Of a stretch of 64,000 nt of DNA, positions 31,497-43,494 are shown one piece after another. The translations under genes were made by a program, and so were the position numbers. Positions within the stretch are counted from its first letter, which is position 1. Each line of letters starts with the position of its first letter. The notes under the pieces were generated by a model that saw only the letters and a list, made by a program, of their open reading frames with translations, was not told the origin of the DNA and did not search any database. This DNA is from Epiperipatus broadwayi. Its lineage: Eukaryota > Onychophora > Udeonychophora > Euonychophora > Peripatidae. The stretch is taken from the NCBI GenBank assembly GCA_028023455.1, contig JAQFVV010012398.1:6224682-6288681 (forward strand), given 5' to 3'.

Positions 31497-33539
31497 TATA
31501 TTAAAATGAAATATTCTACAAAAACATATTATAAATAAACCTATTAGATAATCTTGAATTTTTAATATCCAATCATATCAAATATACAATAGGTTTCTAT
31601 TGGATATTTACTGAATTACAATCAACTACTATTATTCATCTATTTAAATTTTCTGTAAATAAATTATTAAAATGGATTTTATAACAACTAAACCATATAA
31701 AACAATCATTGATATTTATTTAAATCAAAGCTAGATATTGTATAATAGTTAATAAAATTCAAGATCCTATTCAAAGAAGTTTGAAGATAATTAACGCAAA
31801 TCATTCTGACTAATGACAGAATAAAATTTATCTAGATTTTTATAATTGAACAAGATCAGCTCTTACTAATTAACTATGACCTAATGATGTTATTTATATA
31901 ACTAATATTAACTTAGATAAAGTAAACAAGGATTTCAATGTAAAGATAATATAAAATTTATATTTAATTAGACTTGAACAATAATCATATAATAAACAGA
32001 CATGTATAAAACCCTATTTCTCTTAATGATATTGGTTTGATTTTTAGATTACAATTCAATGATCAAAAGAAAAATGAAGTTTTTTTTTTATATAGACAAC
32101 TCATTTTAGCTTCTATAAATTTGTTATAAATTGGTTTGCATACTTATAAAACAATTAGACAAGTCTACCACATTTCAATTAATTTTAAATTTATTAATTT
32201 ATAATAGTAATTAATAATGATATTAATAAAAATAAAAAGCAAAAACAATGTATGCAATTGACTAAAATCATACCCAATTGAAAAGTACACATACTATTTC
32301 TTTTTAATATACAAGTAATTGATATCCTATTATTCTATAAGTCAAAAAAGAATAATGAATAAACACATATATATATATATGAAACTCAAAAGTATATTGT
32401 ACAACAATAATACTATATACAAACTGAAGGGGAGGTTCCAAATATCTTCCTTAGACCTTAAATACAATATACAATAAAAAAATATAATAAAATAAAATTG
32501 ATTTTTATTTATATTTAATTTATATGTGTTTATTTATATTAACACAAATATAGAGTTTACAAATAATTAAACAAACATGAAAATCTATTGTATTTAAACC
32601 CTTCTATATGAATATCCCCAAGTTAAATCTTGAATTTAAAAAAAAAATGAGTATTTGAAAACATCAGGTCATAAATTAATCTATATCATCAGATAAGAGT
32701 TTAAATTTAATGTGTGAATAGTTTATCATAATAATAACATATATATATTATTTGATCCTATATTTTAAAATAAAAATATGAACAAAACATACTTTTTTTT
32801 TTTAAAGAAAAATTTATTTACAGATATCATAACACATAAGTGAAAAGTCCCATTCTTCCTTTTTTTACCCACTGGTCCTTTGTAACACTGGTTTCCTTGT
32901 TTCTGATTCTAATGCATAGAAACAATTCTTCTTGAAGTAGAGAAGACAAGCATGAATAATAACAATCCAGGATTTGAATTCAGTTACTTTTGTTTTTAAA
33001 TTCCAATATTTTTCTGTTAAGTATAAATACATCTAACCTTTTTAAATCTGCACATACTGGCTTTATTTTTTTATTGGTAATAATATATAAAGAGAATTCT
33101 TTCATTGACAAAATTCTATTACATCCAAATGAATAATAAATGCTAGCATTTTTCCAAGTCAATAAAGTAAAATTTCAATTGCTTAATATCACATAGTAGT
33201 TGAATTAATCAATCTTGTGAAATTCATTGATCAGAAATATAACATTCATATATTCATCATGGGATTTGTATTCATCACAAATACTTAGATGCAACCCCAG
33301 ATTTTAACAATGGAATATTTTATAGCTTGTTTGCAATATGACAAATTTTGATGGTTTTTTTTTACATTTTGCCATTTCCTTTGGAATTTCATCAACTGAC
33401 TGCCCCAATTAAATTGGAGAAATAATTAAATTTTTATTCTTCCTTGGTTTAACAAAGTAATTACTTTTAAAGAAATCAAATTGATACTTTTTAAAGATGG
33501 TACTTGTATATAATTCAATCGATGACGTTTTTGACTTAC
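31497..33539. other. AT-rich stretch, no gene
   Basis: No family match. A TA tract at 32,368-32,380. Short frames on the minus strand near 33.0 and 33.5 kb have no domain. Confidence 0.35.
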
Positions 33540-33765
33540 CGATTTCCCTTCCGGTAGACATCGACATTTTTTGCATGACAATGTTGTCATGGTAACCAAG
33601 TGACTGGCATGATTAATCAATCAGAGAGTCAATTTTTTTTTTCACCCGCGAGATTTAAAATTCGTAGAGAGGTTTGGGAAATTTTTTGATTTTTCTGTCT
33701 ATTGTGATTTTGCTATCCATGGCATCACAGTTACTTTTTTGAGCTGTTAATTCAGGTAAAGTGTT
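33540..33765 (+). promoter_or_regulatory. Possible promoter / first exon region
   Basis: Within 220 bp lie CTTCCGG (33,549-33,555, an ETS-like site), GTTGTCATGGTAAC (33,583-33,596, close to the RFX X-box GTTGCCATGGTAAC), CCCGCGAG and a 5' splice-site-like CAG/GTAAAG near 33,752-33,761. Local CG content exceeds that of the surroundings. These short motifs can occur by chance, and no coding exon follows because the next 600 bp are tandem repeats. It could be an untranslated first exon or part of the repeat unit downstream. Confidence 0.25.
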
Positions 33766-34350
33766 TTATTTATCTGTTTATTTTGAATTTACAAATATTT
33801 TTTGTTAATATTTCTACAATTGAATTACATTTTAATTTCATTTTTAATTTCTGAATTGTATCATACAGAAAATTATTTTTAGTAATTTATTCCTGTAAAC
33901 TGTTTTTTATTTATCTGTATATTTTAAATTTACAAAATCTTTTTGTTAATATTTCTACAATTCTCAAATTATTTTTCGTAAATTCATCGTCAATTATAAA
34001 AACTTTTTGTTAATATTTCTACAATTCTCAAATTATTTTTCATAAATTCATCGGCAATTATAAAAATTACAGGGTGCGATGCCATTAATACCAGATTTGC
34101 ATTAAATGACGCCATTAATACCAGATTTGCATTAAATCATGTCTTTTTAATTTAGCTGTTTATTTAAAATTTACAAAAAATTTTTGTTAATATTTCTACA
34201 ATTGAATTACGTTTTAATTTAATTTTTAATTTCTGAATTGTATCATACAGAAAATTATTTTTCGTAAATTCATCGGCAATTTTTAATTTCTGAATTATAT
34301 CATACAGAAAATTATTTTTCGTAAATTCATGGGCAATTATAAAAATTACA
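33766..34350 (+). repeat. Complex tandem repeat
   Basis: Modules recur in mixed order: TTTTTGTTAATATTTCTACA (at least four times), CTGAATT(G/A)TATCATACAG (three times), AAATTATTTTTCGTAAATTC (four or more times) and GCCATTAATACCAGATTTGC (twice, 27 bp apart). Period changes from about 70 to about 300 bp, so it is a higher-order array with slippage between modules. Confidence 0.75.
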
Positions 34351-34677
34351 GCTATGAGAGTAATACAAGGTATAGGTGTATGCCAAGCCTACGGCTTGTC
34401 AAAAACACAAAGGGCCCCCTGCCAATTTCAGTGCTACACGCTGTTTTTTATAATTGAGCATAATATAGGGTGGTTTTATAAATTATAATATAGTTTTTTC
34501 TAAATTATTTTGACACATGCATGTACATTTTTTTTTTTTACTATTTGCCTGACCTGCGTCAGATTTTTGCCTTTTTTTTTTGTTTTTTATCACGTGACCT
34601 GCGTCACATTTTTTTTCTTTTTTTTAAGTTTAAATTTTTTTAAATTTTTTATATTTTTTTGTTTTTTACCACGTGAT
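34351..34677. other. Poly-T-rich spacer with repeated CACGTGA / CCTGCGTCA motifs
   Basis: GACCTGCGTCA occurs at about 34,551 and 34,597, CACGTGA at 34,591, 34,670 and 34,744, separated by long T runs. A small hairpin AAGCC-TAC-GGCTT lies at 34,386-34,398. The CACGTG and GCGTCA cores resemble bHLH and CREB/ATF sites, but their regular repetition suggests an array. Confidence 0.4.
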
Positions 34678-34859
34678 CAACCGATGACGTATTACCCTGA
34701 AGGCATATCAGTCTAATGTTGCGTTTTTTAACGTGCCATGTTCACGTGATCTGCGGACACATTTTAGCGACTAAATGTGTCTGCAGATCACTTGGAGACG
34801 TTATCTTAAAAATCACAACTTTAGACCGATGTGCCTTCAGGGTAATACATCATCGGTTG
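34678..34859. mobile_element. Palindromic MITE-like element
   Basis: Outer arms CAACCGATGACGTATTACCC (34,678 onward) and the complementary end GGGTAATACATCATCGGTTG (ending 34,859) are 182 bp apart end to end. Inner arms GTGATCTGCGGACACATTTTAG-like (34,746-34,767) and its complement (34,771-34,791) leave a 3-bp centre. The flanks show no clear target duplication. Confidence 0.72.
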
Positions 34860-34861
34860 AA

Positions 34862-35612
34862 TTATACACAAGAACCTTAAAGACAAATGTGAAAGCATCC
34901 ATTCTAAGCAATGATAAAAGTTATAAGAACTAGAATTGCAACATTTCAATTCTATTTGTAACCTTACTTTGCTGATGTTAGTGTTACCAAGATAACTGTT
35001 CAATTGAACTCAATGATAACTCAATCCAGCATAATAAAAATTTTCTCCATTTAATAAATAAAAATGAAGATTAAAATATTGAATACAATAAAAAAAAATC
35101 ATTTTACAATTTCAATATTATTTTTTCATTTTCAACCAAAAACCAAGAATTCACATGACATTTCTATACCTTCTAATGAATATATACATATCTTTAATAA
35201 TTTTTCTAATAAACTAATAAATAATCAAACATATATGAAATATGAATGTTTAATTTTGTAATACATAATTTGTTATTGTGAATGTAATAACAAAATGGAC
35301 ATGTAATAAGTAATAATAATGATTTTATTCAAGAGATTTATTTTATGATTCACCTAATTATTTTCCAGTATCTATTTATCTATTCATTTATTTATATTTT
35401 TTTCTGAAATTGATCACAACCAATTTATGATTTGATGCTAATATTAATAATAAATAATGTTGCCATGGTTATCTAGTTAAAATTTATACTTCAACATTTC
35501 CATTATCCACAGATCAAGAGAAATGAAATTAAATAAGATTAATAAACTATTTTTTTATATATACTGTGGTATACAACTCGAATCAGGGCAGATACAATAT
35601 ATATATATAGTA
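34862..35612 (+). repeat. Dispersed repeat H, copy 1 (inverted partner at 50.0-50.7 kb)
   Basis: About 750 bp that recurs inverted at 50,000-50,745. Shared blocks include CAGTTATCTT..GTTCAATTGAACTCAATG, GAATTCACATGACATTTCTA, the CATTTTGTTATTAC complement, GATTTGATGCTAATATTAAT and GAAATTAAATAAGATTAATA. No open frame of note and no recognisable domain. Confidence 0.7.
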
Positions 35613-35665
35613 GTTATGTAAAAAAATAAAACATCTTTAAATTGCCGTTTCTATAATCATTTATA

Positions 35666-35798
35666 AAATATTAAACATTTTAAGACTTCCCATTCGATAA
35701 TTTAATATACAAAATTAACAAAGCGTATGACACATAATTTCTGTGTATCTTTATAGCTTCTCATTCAAGTGTGTCATACGCTTTGTTAATTTTGTATA
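35666..35798. mobile_element. Hairpin element with perfect 27-bp arms
   Basis: ATACAAAATTAACAAAGCGT..GACAC (35,706-35,732) and its exact complement (35,771-35,797) enclose a 38-bp loop. The 13-bp direct repeat ATAATCATTTATA at 35,653-35,665 and 35,799-35,811 may be a target-site duplication. Confidence 0.6.
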
Positions 35799-36159
35799 AT
35801 AATCATTTATATAAAAAACAGTGGTGGAAAAGACATTACTCATCAATCTTATCAATCACTAATCTACATGGTTTCAATAATTTTTCATTCTTGTTTCTCT
35901 CTCTAGTTAAGAATAATTAGATATTCATTTACTGGCTGAAATTGGGTGAATAGTAGGTTGAAAGAAATTCTTGAGTCAGACTAAAACTTGAGGTAATTTC
36001 TATGTCAGGATTAATATGTATTAGCAGTGGCATTTTAAAGAATATTGAAAGTCTTATTCTAATAGCACACAGTCATAAGAAATTGTTGTTTCTAAACAAC
36101 TTCATATAACTAGTAATCAATTTTAAGAACCAGAGATTCTAGTATTTTTAATTCATATT

Positions 36160-36215
36160 GTAAAAGCTTGTTAAGAGCTATTAACATGCTCATTATATTA
36201 CATTTGTAATACAAG
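36160..36215 (+). repeat. Fragment of the 43.5-kb element's terminal arm
   Basis: AAAAGCTTGTTAAGAGCTAT followed by TAACATGCTC matches the right arm at 43,767-43,795 with a few changes. No hammerhead core accompanies it. Confidence 0.5.
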
Positions 36216-36274
36216 CTTATTAAGTCACGTGCTGTATGTTTTAATTTTCCTTATTATATATATACATGTGTGTG

Positions 36275-36405
36275 TAGGTATTACTCCCTCAACACTACGT
36301 TCTTTCAGCAATGTTGTGAATAAATATAAAAATTGCACCTAACTTTATCTTTATTCACAAGGCAGTTTTGCTGAAATAACACAGCATTAAGGGGAGTGAT
36401 GGACA
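36275..36405. mobile_element. Small foldback element
   Basis: TTACTCCCTCAACACT..CGTT, TTTCAGCAA..GTTGTGAATAAA on the left pairs with TTTATTCACAAGGC..GTTTTGCTGAAA and GCATTAAGGGGAGTGATG on the right. Arms of about 50 bp with mismatches. Confidence 0.6.
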
Positions 36406-36409
36406 TTTT

Positions 36410-37655
36410 ATATTTGGGTTTTCAGCTAAAAATATGCACTGAGTCTGTGGGTGTGTGTCTAATACTTTGAGATTAAGACTCATGCAACTGTTTCACTATG
36501 TAATGAAATATTCTCCAGCCCAGCATAACACCAGTTTTACAAAAAAAGAGCAGACATCTCTTCTTGTTACCTCATTTAATTATAGATTGAGTTGTCTAAA
36601 ACACTTTAGCTGGAAAGAATGAATATTTAATAGCAACTTATCTGAATATATTAAAATTGACTGATATCACTAATTGACATTTCCGAAGGTTTTGTCAATT
36701 TTCAACACCTATTTAAACAAACAAAATATGTAACAAAAATATTACTAGTGCTGATATATATATATATATGCAATATTTTGAAATTACATCTCTTGAATAA
36801 GATAATTTATATAAGAAGGTTAGATAGAAAGTATTTCAATTACATATTGTAACAGTTGCAAGCATAAGATATAAATATATATATATAAGCATGAAAGTTT
36901 TCATATTACCTACTTCACTTGTTTGAACTGGTGTTGACAATGTTTAAAGTAATAAAACACGCAGGCAGTCAATTAAAAATATTTTTAAATAAACTGGACA
37001 ATTGATTTAAATATTTATTCCTTCTGCCCAAACTTCTCCATAAATAAATAAGATAAAAAGAAGCCTGATCTTTTCTTGTAATAATGATTTTATTATGCTT
37101 ACCTGGAAAGTATTTCAATTATATATATGATAAATATTTTTATAGATTAATTATGATGTACATTTAATTTAACATTTATATAGCTCTAAGAGAGATATAA
37201 TTTATTATTTCCAGGATTTAAAAAAAAAGACTATGATTCTTTAAAGTCCTCATACTTATAAAAATGTCAGGGTTGGGTACAGGTTCCTGGTAAACGCCAA
37301 AAGTGACGGATAATAGAATGATTTTTAGATATGTTTGACTAGTGCTCCTGCTGCCTTGCTGTATAGAACATTGAGTGATAAAAGGCTAGTTCCTACTGCT
37401 GATACAATGTCTTTCCTGCTTGTCTGAAGGTTTGTGATAATATTTTAGTAATAACTATCTGTTGGTCTATTTCCCTATCTAATATTAAATATATGTTTAT
37501 AAAAAATTCAAACTTGATTTAAATTTACCAAATGCATTAAATGTTAATAATCACACATAAGTTAGTATATAGCAGAACATTATGAGTGATATTATTCTCC
37601 CTTTGTCAGGTATTGCTGTCTTGACCATTGACAGTATTAGCATGGAAGTGAAATC
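36410..37655. other. AT-rich stretch, no gene
   Basis: No gene recognised. The segment 37,265-37,440 is more complex in composition, but no family was identified. TA tracts near 36,758-36,770 and 36,875-36,888. Confidence 0.35.
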
Positions 37656-37690
37656 TGAACCCTAACTAATTGAGCTATTCTACCAAAACC
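37620..37690 (-). repeat. tRNA-like fragment (A-box region)
   Basis: On the minus strand GGTAGAATAGCTCAATTAGTTAGGG matches the D-arm/A-box of tRNAs (TAGCTCAGTTGGTTAG). A GGTTCAGATTTC segment follows too closely for a normal B box. Probably a SINE fragment. Confidence 0.4.
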
Positions 37691-37699
37691 AACAGTTAG

Positions 37700-39090
37700 T
37701 AGAAATTACAATTATTTATCTATAATGGTCTGCCACCTGATTTCTTCACTACTTTTAAGAGCAAAGTTGATCACTGGCTTCCAGATATGTATTGTAATGT
37801 TATAGTATATGTTATTATATAATGGTCAGACTAAGTATGTTTTATTGATTTACATTTTTTCTTTATTTATAAAATTTATATGAGGACCATCTGACTTTAA
37901 AGCTCATAAAATAAATTGGCACATATATTTTTAACAAGCCTCTATTTGCAATACCTGGCTAGAACACAAGTACTCCTGATGAATGAATACAGACCATACA
38001 GTATTACATTTAAAGAAGCTAAAACATCATAATAACAATAGTTTAATTACAAAATATAATTGTCAGCTAATATAACTTATTTTCTTTTAATAAAGTCTTT
38101 TCTACAATCTCTTACATCTTATTGTTTTATTTCATACACATGCAGGAAAGCAATAATTACTTATAAAATGTCCAAGGTTTCTTGGCTAAATTTAATCTTA
38201 ATTTTCAATTACACTATAATATTAATACAATTATAGAGAACTGAATACATTTTTCATAAAGAAGACCCTGGACTTTAATAAACTTAAAATATAAATCTAC
38301 ACATGGTTATATGCATAAATCTAAGATATTTATTTGAATCAAAAGTTTCCTAGTATAGTGTGCCAGGCATGTTTGATGTGACCAAGCACAAGATAGTGTT
38401 AGACAAATTAATGGCCAAAAATACATAAAAAGCCATAAAATGGGGGTGGGGTATACTACATATTATAATATATACTTATTATAAATTAAGAGAGAGAACT
38501 GTGTCTATAACATAAACTCTCACACACATATATGATTAAAGCCAATATTTAAAGGCTAAGAAATATGTATTTTTGATTTTTTTTTTTTTTTAAAGAAAAA
38601 TAAATGCCAAAATGTATTTATAATTTTAAATATTTTTTGTTTGTTAAAGAAACAGTGTTTATTTAGCAAATTGTTATTCTGTATTTTTTTTTTTTTTTTG
38701 AATGTTTACAACCAATGTAAAAAGGGAAATTTGAAATATTACTATTTGCAAATAGATTTAAAATAATTTTAAAATCGGAGTTTTAATGGTAGTTTTTCTC
38801 ATCAGTTGCATTTGAGCAAGAGGGTCATTGTCTTAAATTTAAGAAAAGCCTAAAGGCATTCTGATTTCCTGTCCATTCTAAAATAATTTCAACTGGACAA
38901 AAAGAACTTGATTAAACTTGTGATAATGTGAGGAGAGAAGAATGCCCAATCTAAGTCAAATATCTTTGTTAAAACTTTGATTGTAATAATGTAATTACTA
39001 AAGAAAAAATGAAAAAGATGTTATCATTCATTAAAATTTTCATTAGTGATATTGTGATCTGAATGGAGATATAAAAAAGATTTAATTAAT
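37700..39090. other. AT-rich stretch, no gene
   Basis: Long T runs at 38,577-38,592 and 38,684-38,699. Nothing recognised. Confidence 0.35.
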
Positions 39091-40400
39091 CGATTTTTCT
39101 TTCTTGGAGGGGATACCTGTATTGAGGGGGTATTGAAGATAGATATATCTGTTCCGAAGTTGCGAGAAGGCAGTTCATTTTTGTTCTTCAAAGACAAATC
39201 TTAATAGGAGCTGAAGTCTACGTTTATTGTTAAGCTTATGTTGTTAATGGAACCATGCGAAGTCTTGCAACCTTTTGGGCAAGCAAGTTGATTCCGATTC
39301 ACTCTAATCCAGGGGATTTACTCTAATTAAAAATTCATTCAGTCATTCTAAACCAAATGGACACTAAGTCATGCAGTCATTCAAATAATCATTCAAGCAG
39401 TTAACCCAGTCAGTAATCGATGGTTTAAACATCGGACAATTAAGTGGTGTAGAGTAACATCAGTTATCTAGCCACAGAATGTAAATGCAGAGAGTCAAAC
39501 ACCAAAGTGATGATAATCAATTGCCACAGTAGATGTATAGCCCACTCAAAACCCATAGAAGGGTGAAGCTTAGAGACTTTAACTGGTATAGTATTTTTTG
39601 TGTGTTTATTTTATTTAAATTCAATACACATTTCGTAAATATATGTCTTATGTACATATGTACACAAACACATCTTTTAAAGTAACTTGTTAATTTTTTC
39701 TTATTTGCTTAATGCATGTGTGTGAGTTTATTTATTATCCACAGATCACTATCACGTATTAGTTATTTAATACATTTTTCTTATTAAGAAAGAAATTTTC
39801 TTTTATTTAATCTAATTATTGCTTTGATCAGTATTTCTTTACGATTATAGTTTTGTTTGTTAAAATGATTTATATAGCGTGTAATATTTGTTTTGTATAT
39901 TTAACCAATCTGGGAATATTAATTTTGTATTCATATTATAAATGGTATGGGGTAATGGGTTAATAAAATATTTATATTATAATTTTAAAGTGACCACCGC
40001 CATATATTTTTTTATTATTCTCTTTGTCATTTACTTTCTCTAACTATATTAGTAATTAATTGTGCAAGTTTTCTGATCCCCATTCTTTAACTGAGAATAG
40101 AGTACGCTGAGCTAGCAAATGGGAAATCATCCTACCGGGTCCTAGATCTTTATTTATCATGAGGATACTTGCCCCATAATATTTGAACTTGCATATCCTT
40201 TCAGGAGGCGAATTAATTTTCCTACTGGGAGTGGCATGAGGGGTTGGTTTAGAGTCATCCCCCAAAGATATGTAAAAATAAATCTTTTTATAAGTATCTT
40301 TTGTGTCCGTAATAATATTACAGTAAAGTATTTAAATTTCTCCTTATTCCGGCATGCCACCATATTTCTTTTCATGTTCGATTTGTGCACATGCTCATAT
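39091..40400. other. Compositionally mixed stretch, identity unknown
   Basis: 39,100-39,560 and 40,070-40,380 are more complex than the AT-rich surroundings. Neither strand gives a recognisable protein. The pair of open frames on the minus strand at 40,056-40,390 overlap each other and show no domain. A decayed LTR or non-coding exon is possible but unsupported. Confidence 0.3.
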
Positions 40401-41599
40401 TAATGGAATAAGTGACTGACCAGTACAATAGATATATGCATATAGTTAATATGGGATAAACATAAATGCTCCACTTTTCTATAACAGCAGAAATAAGCAA
40501 TGTCCATTTATAGATTTGAATCCTGATTTAATAAAATTATGACTTCTATAGAGATGACTCGTTTTGAATCCGATCTCTAATTTATTAAAATAAAATTGGA
40601 ATGAATCCTTCCATATGGATACAGATATATTTAAACTATTTGCCAGTGAACAAAAAACTGAATATATATGCTATAAATTCATCTTCACAAAATTAATTCT
40701 CAACAATCAAATGCAGGGTCAACTATGGACAAATGAACCTGGTGGATACAATTAAATCATTAACTTAAAGCTATTAATAATTATTTTCTCTTATTATTTA
40801 ACACTTGGACAATTTATGCAAATATTACATCTTTCATTATAATTATTTATTTATTTTTAACTGACAATTCATATATAATAAAATTCAGGAAACATGTATT
40901 AACAAAGTTCTTTACAAAGTTAATATAACATCCATATATAATACTGAGTGAATCACTTAGTTATTTTTTTACTTCAGCTGCATCAAAATGCAACTAATTT
41001 GAACTGAACCTTTTTTTACAACCTTTGTTTTCTATTTTAAATAATTCATAAAATAAGATACAACGTATCAGTATCAAATACAAACTTAAAACAGTTATGA
41101 TAAAATCCAAATATTCTCTTTTAAATGTAAGACTCACAAAGCAAGATAACCATAATAGGTTTTATTCTTGATAGCAAATATTAAATAGTTTGCAAGTGGT
41201 CATAAATATACTTTAGTAATCTCCAGCTTTCCAATTTGAAATAGGCAGTTTCTTCATTTTCAAGCAGATTTATTTGAAGTAGCAAGTTAAGGTTTTTAGA
41301 TGTTCAGGTTAGATTAGCAAATGGGTGGCTTTTCCTCCTTTTACTCACTAAGTATACTGGAGGTCCAATATCACTTAAATAAAGTGAGAAGTGGAAGTCA
41401 AGAGTGGGTTTAATTAGAAAAATTGATTTTTTTATAAGATTTATTTCCTTTTTGTTTTTTTAATAACTTGTCCTAGTTTTTTTCATTTTTACTGATTGAT
41501 TAATTAAATTGCTTGAATTTTTTTAAAAAATTATTAATCTTTTATCTAATTGTATTACTTTCAGTACATTTGTCACAAGAGAGTTTTAGATATATACTT
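40401..41599. other. AT-rich stretch, no gene
   Basis: Nothing recognised on either strand. Confidence 0.35.
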
Positions 41600-42080
41600 T
41601 TTAATTTTTATATTTTTTCAAAAATCTCTTACCCATGGCTGGTACTGAATTGACTAATAGGTTATTTGCAATTGTCATGTGAACAGCTTCTTTACATTTT
41701 CTGCATTTTTCTTCATCCAATTTTATTTTTATTTTCTCAAAATGTTCATTGGTACATATATATAGTCTGCTACTTTAGATGAGACTATTTATTTTTCTAA
41801 TCATCAGTTTGTGCTCATTCAATTGCTTTTCAATGAGTGATTGACTTCACTAATACATGATGTTCCACATCTACACATCATTTTATAAATGCAGTTATTG
41901 TTCAGCATTTCAAATTTAGGTTTTGTAGGTGTTAGAATTTCTCATAATGTGACATGGCTTTGAAAAGTTGTTCTGATGATATGTTGATTGCAGATATTCT
42001 TTAGTTGATCTGCTATTTGTTGTATACGGATGCTCTACAGTACCAATAGTTTTTTTTTTTATCTTAATGTTTTTGTTGTA
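41600..42080 (-). pseudogene. Penelope-like element: linker and GIY-YIG endonuclease remnant
   Basis: Minus-strand frames give IQQIADQLKNICNQHIIRTT and SHVTL (linker, about 41,945-42,035). Next come NNNCIYKMMCRCGTSCISEV and HSLKS (41,830-41,905), matching the GVYKIPCECGKSYIGETGRSLK pattern of the GIY-YIG endonuclease of Penelope-like elements, with the YIG replaced by CIS. Further left KCKEAVHMTIANNLLVNSV fits the C-terminal end. GIY-YIG domains nick the target DNA. Several stops and frameshifts are present. It lies downstream, on the same strand, of the RT remnant at 44.2-45.4 kb and is probably the same copy, split by about 2.2 kb of later insertions. Confidence 0.72.
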
Positions 42081-43494
42081 TGTATTATAATGGTAAATAT
42101 GTAAAAGTGTAAACAGGTTTGAATGAAGACATACAAATGTATATGATATATTAAACATGTGCTGTAAATCCAGGTTCAAATAAATATTTATAATGTATAA
42201 AGTTGAATGATTAATAAAATTTAAATAGAAAGATTCAATTCAAATATGTAATAATATTAACAAAAGATGATGATGATTTATAACATAACTACAGTCCTCC
42301 CAAAAGTATTTTACTTGTTTTTCAGTTTCAATAAAATAAGTAACTCTCAGGTGTGAAACTTGCTAACTAAAAAGTTTATTTTTGAAAAACTTATTAATGT
42401 GAGATCATTATTTACAAATTACTACCACCATCTCTGCATGTGCTGCAGTGAATGATTTCTCAGGATTGCGAATATTAAGCAGCATATTGAATATTAAAAG
42501 CACAATGTTTAGATTGAGTTCGATAAGCAAACACATAGTAAATGAATTAATTTAAAAAAAAACTAATTTATTAACAATGAATATATAAAACTGTTGCATA
42601 TATACTCACAACTATTAATTCATATACAAAATACTAAATATAATAATAATAAAAGATATTTTAAATTTAAGGTCTTATAACAACTATAATCTAAATGGTT
42701 TTCTATAGATATTGTTCTTTTAATATATTTACAATTGTCTTCATAAATTTCTCTAAAGAAAGTAGTTCTTCTCCTTGGGCATTAATATTAGGGAGTAAAT
42801 ACAGGAGTATTCATGTTGTTACATACAGTATAGTATCAGTAATCCTTGTGTAGTTCTTGTGGCACTGTCCATTTATTTCCTCATAGCAATATTGAGGCAG
42901 ACACTAGCTAGTTTGGGTAAACTTCAACATTTGTTTTTGGATCTGATTTTATTTTCCAGGTATGTGGTTGGTATGTTTTTTTGCTGACTTACCACACATA
43001 CCAGATAGTCTTCTACATAAAATCTGGTTGTTACCACTGGGGTGTTGAAAAATACTTTGAAAATAGTTAGCAAAATATAGATATCCCAGTTACAATGGGA
43101 AGTTTTAACCAGCAGTTTCTCTCCTCTGCAATTTATCACTTCAACACTGCTATTTAAATTGAGCCATCAAATAAACTAAAGTAGACAGGACTACTTGGAG
43201 TGGAGTAAAATGCACTCTTTATACTCTATTTAATGTTGTTCAATATTTCTCTATCAATGATTTGTCTTTTCTTTCTTGACAACATATTTTTTTGAAAAAA
43301 TTTTTTTTATTTCTTTTTAACATGTTGTGAAAACAAATTTATAGATATTATATTATGATTTGATACAGAAAACAAATGTAAAAAAAAAAAAAAACGTTTT
43401 TTTCTCTCTTTTCCTTTCTTCATTTACATTAATTAGAATAATAGTAATAGTAACAAGTCAGAAGTCACATGACTTATATATAGCTTGCACTTAC
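42081..43494. other. Insertion-like stretch between two parts of a Penelope-like element
   Basis: No coding sequence recognised. It separates the RT and endonuclease halves of the decayed copy and so probably contains one or more later insertions. Boundaries are not visible. A run of A at 43,380-43,394. Confidence 0.4.

Noticed and set aside
34510-34716. Phe-rich open frame
   Set aside because: Produced by long T runs.
39091-39560. Possible solo LTR or first exon in a compositionally complex stretch
   Set aside because: No TG...CA ends with a flanking duplication and no coding or splice evidence.
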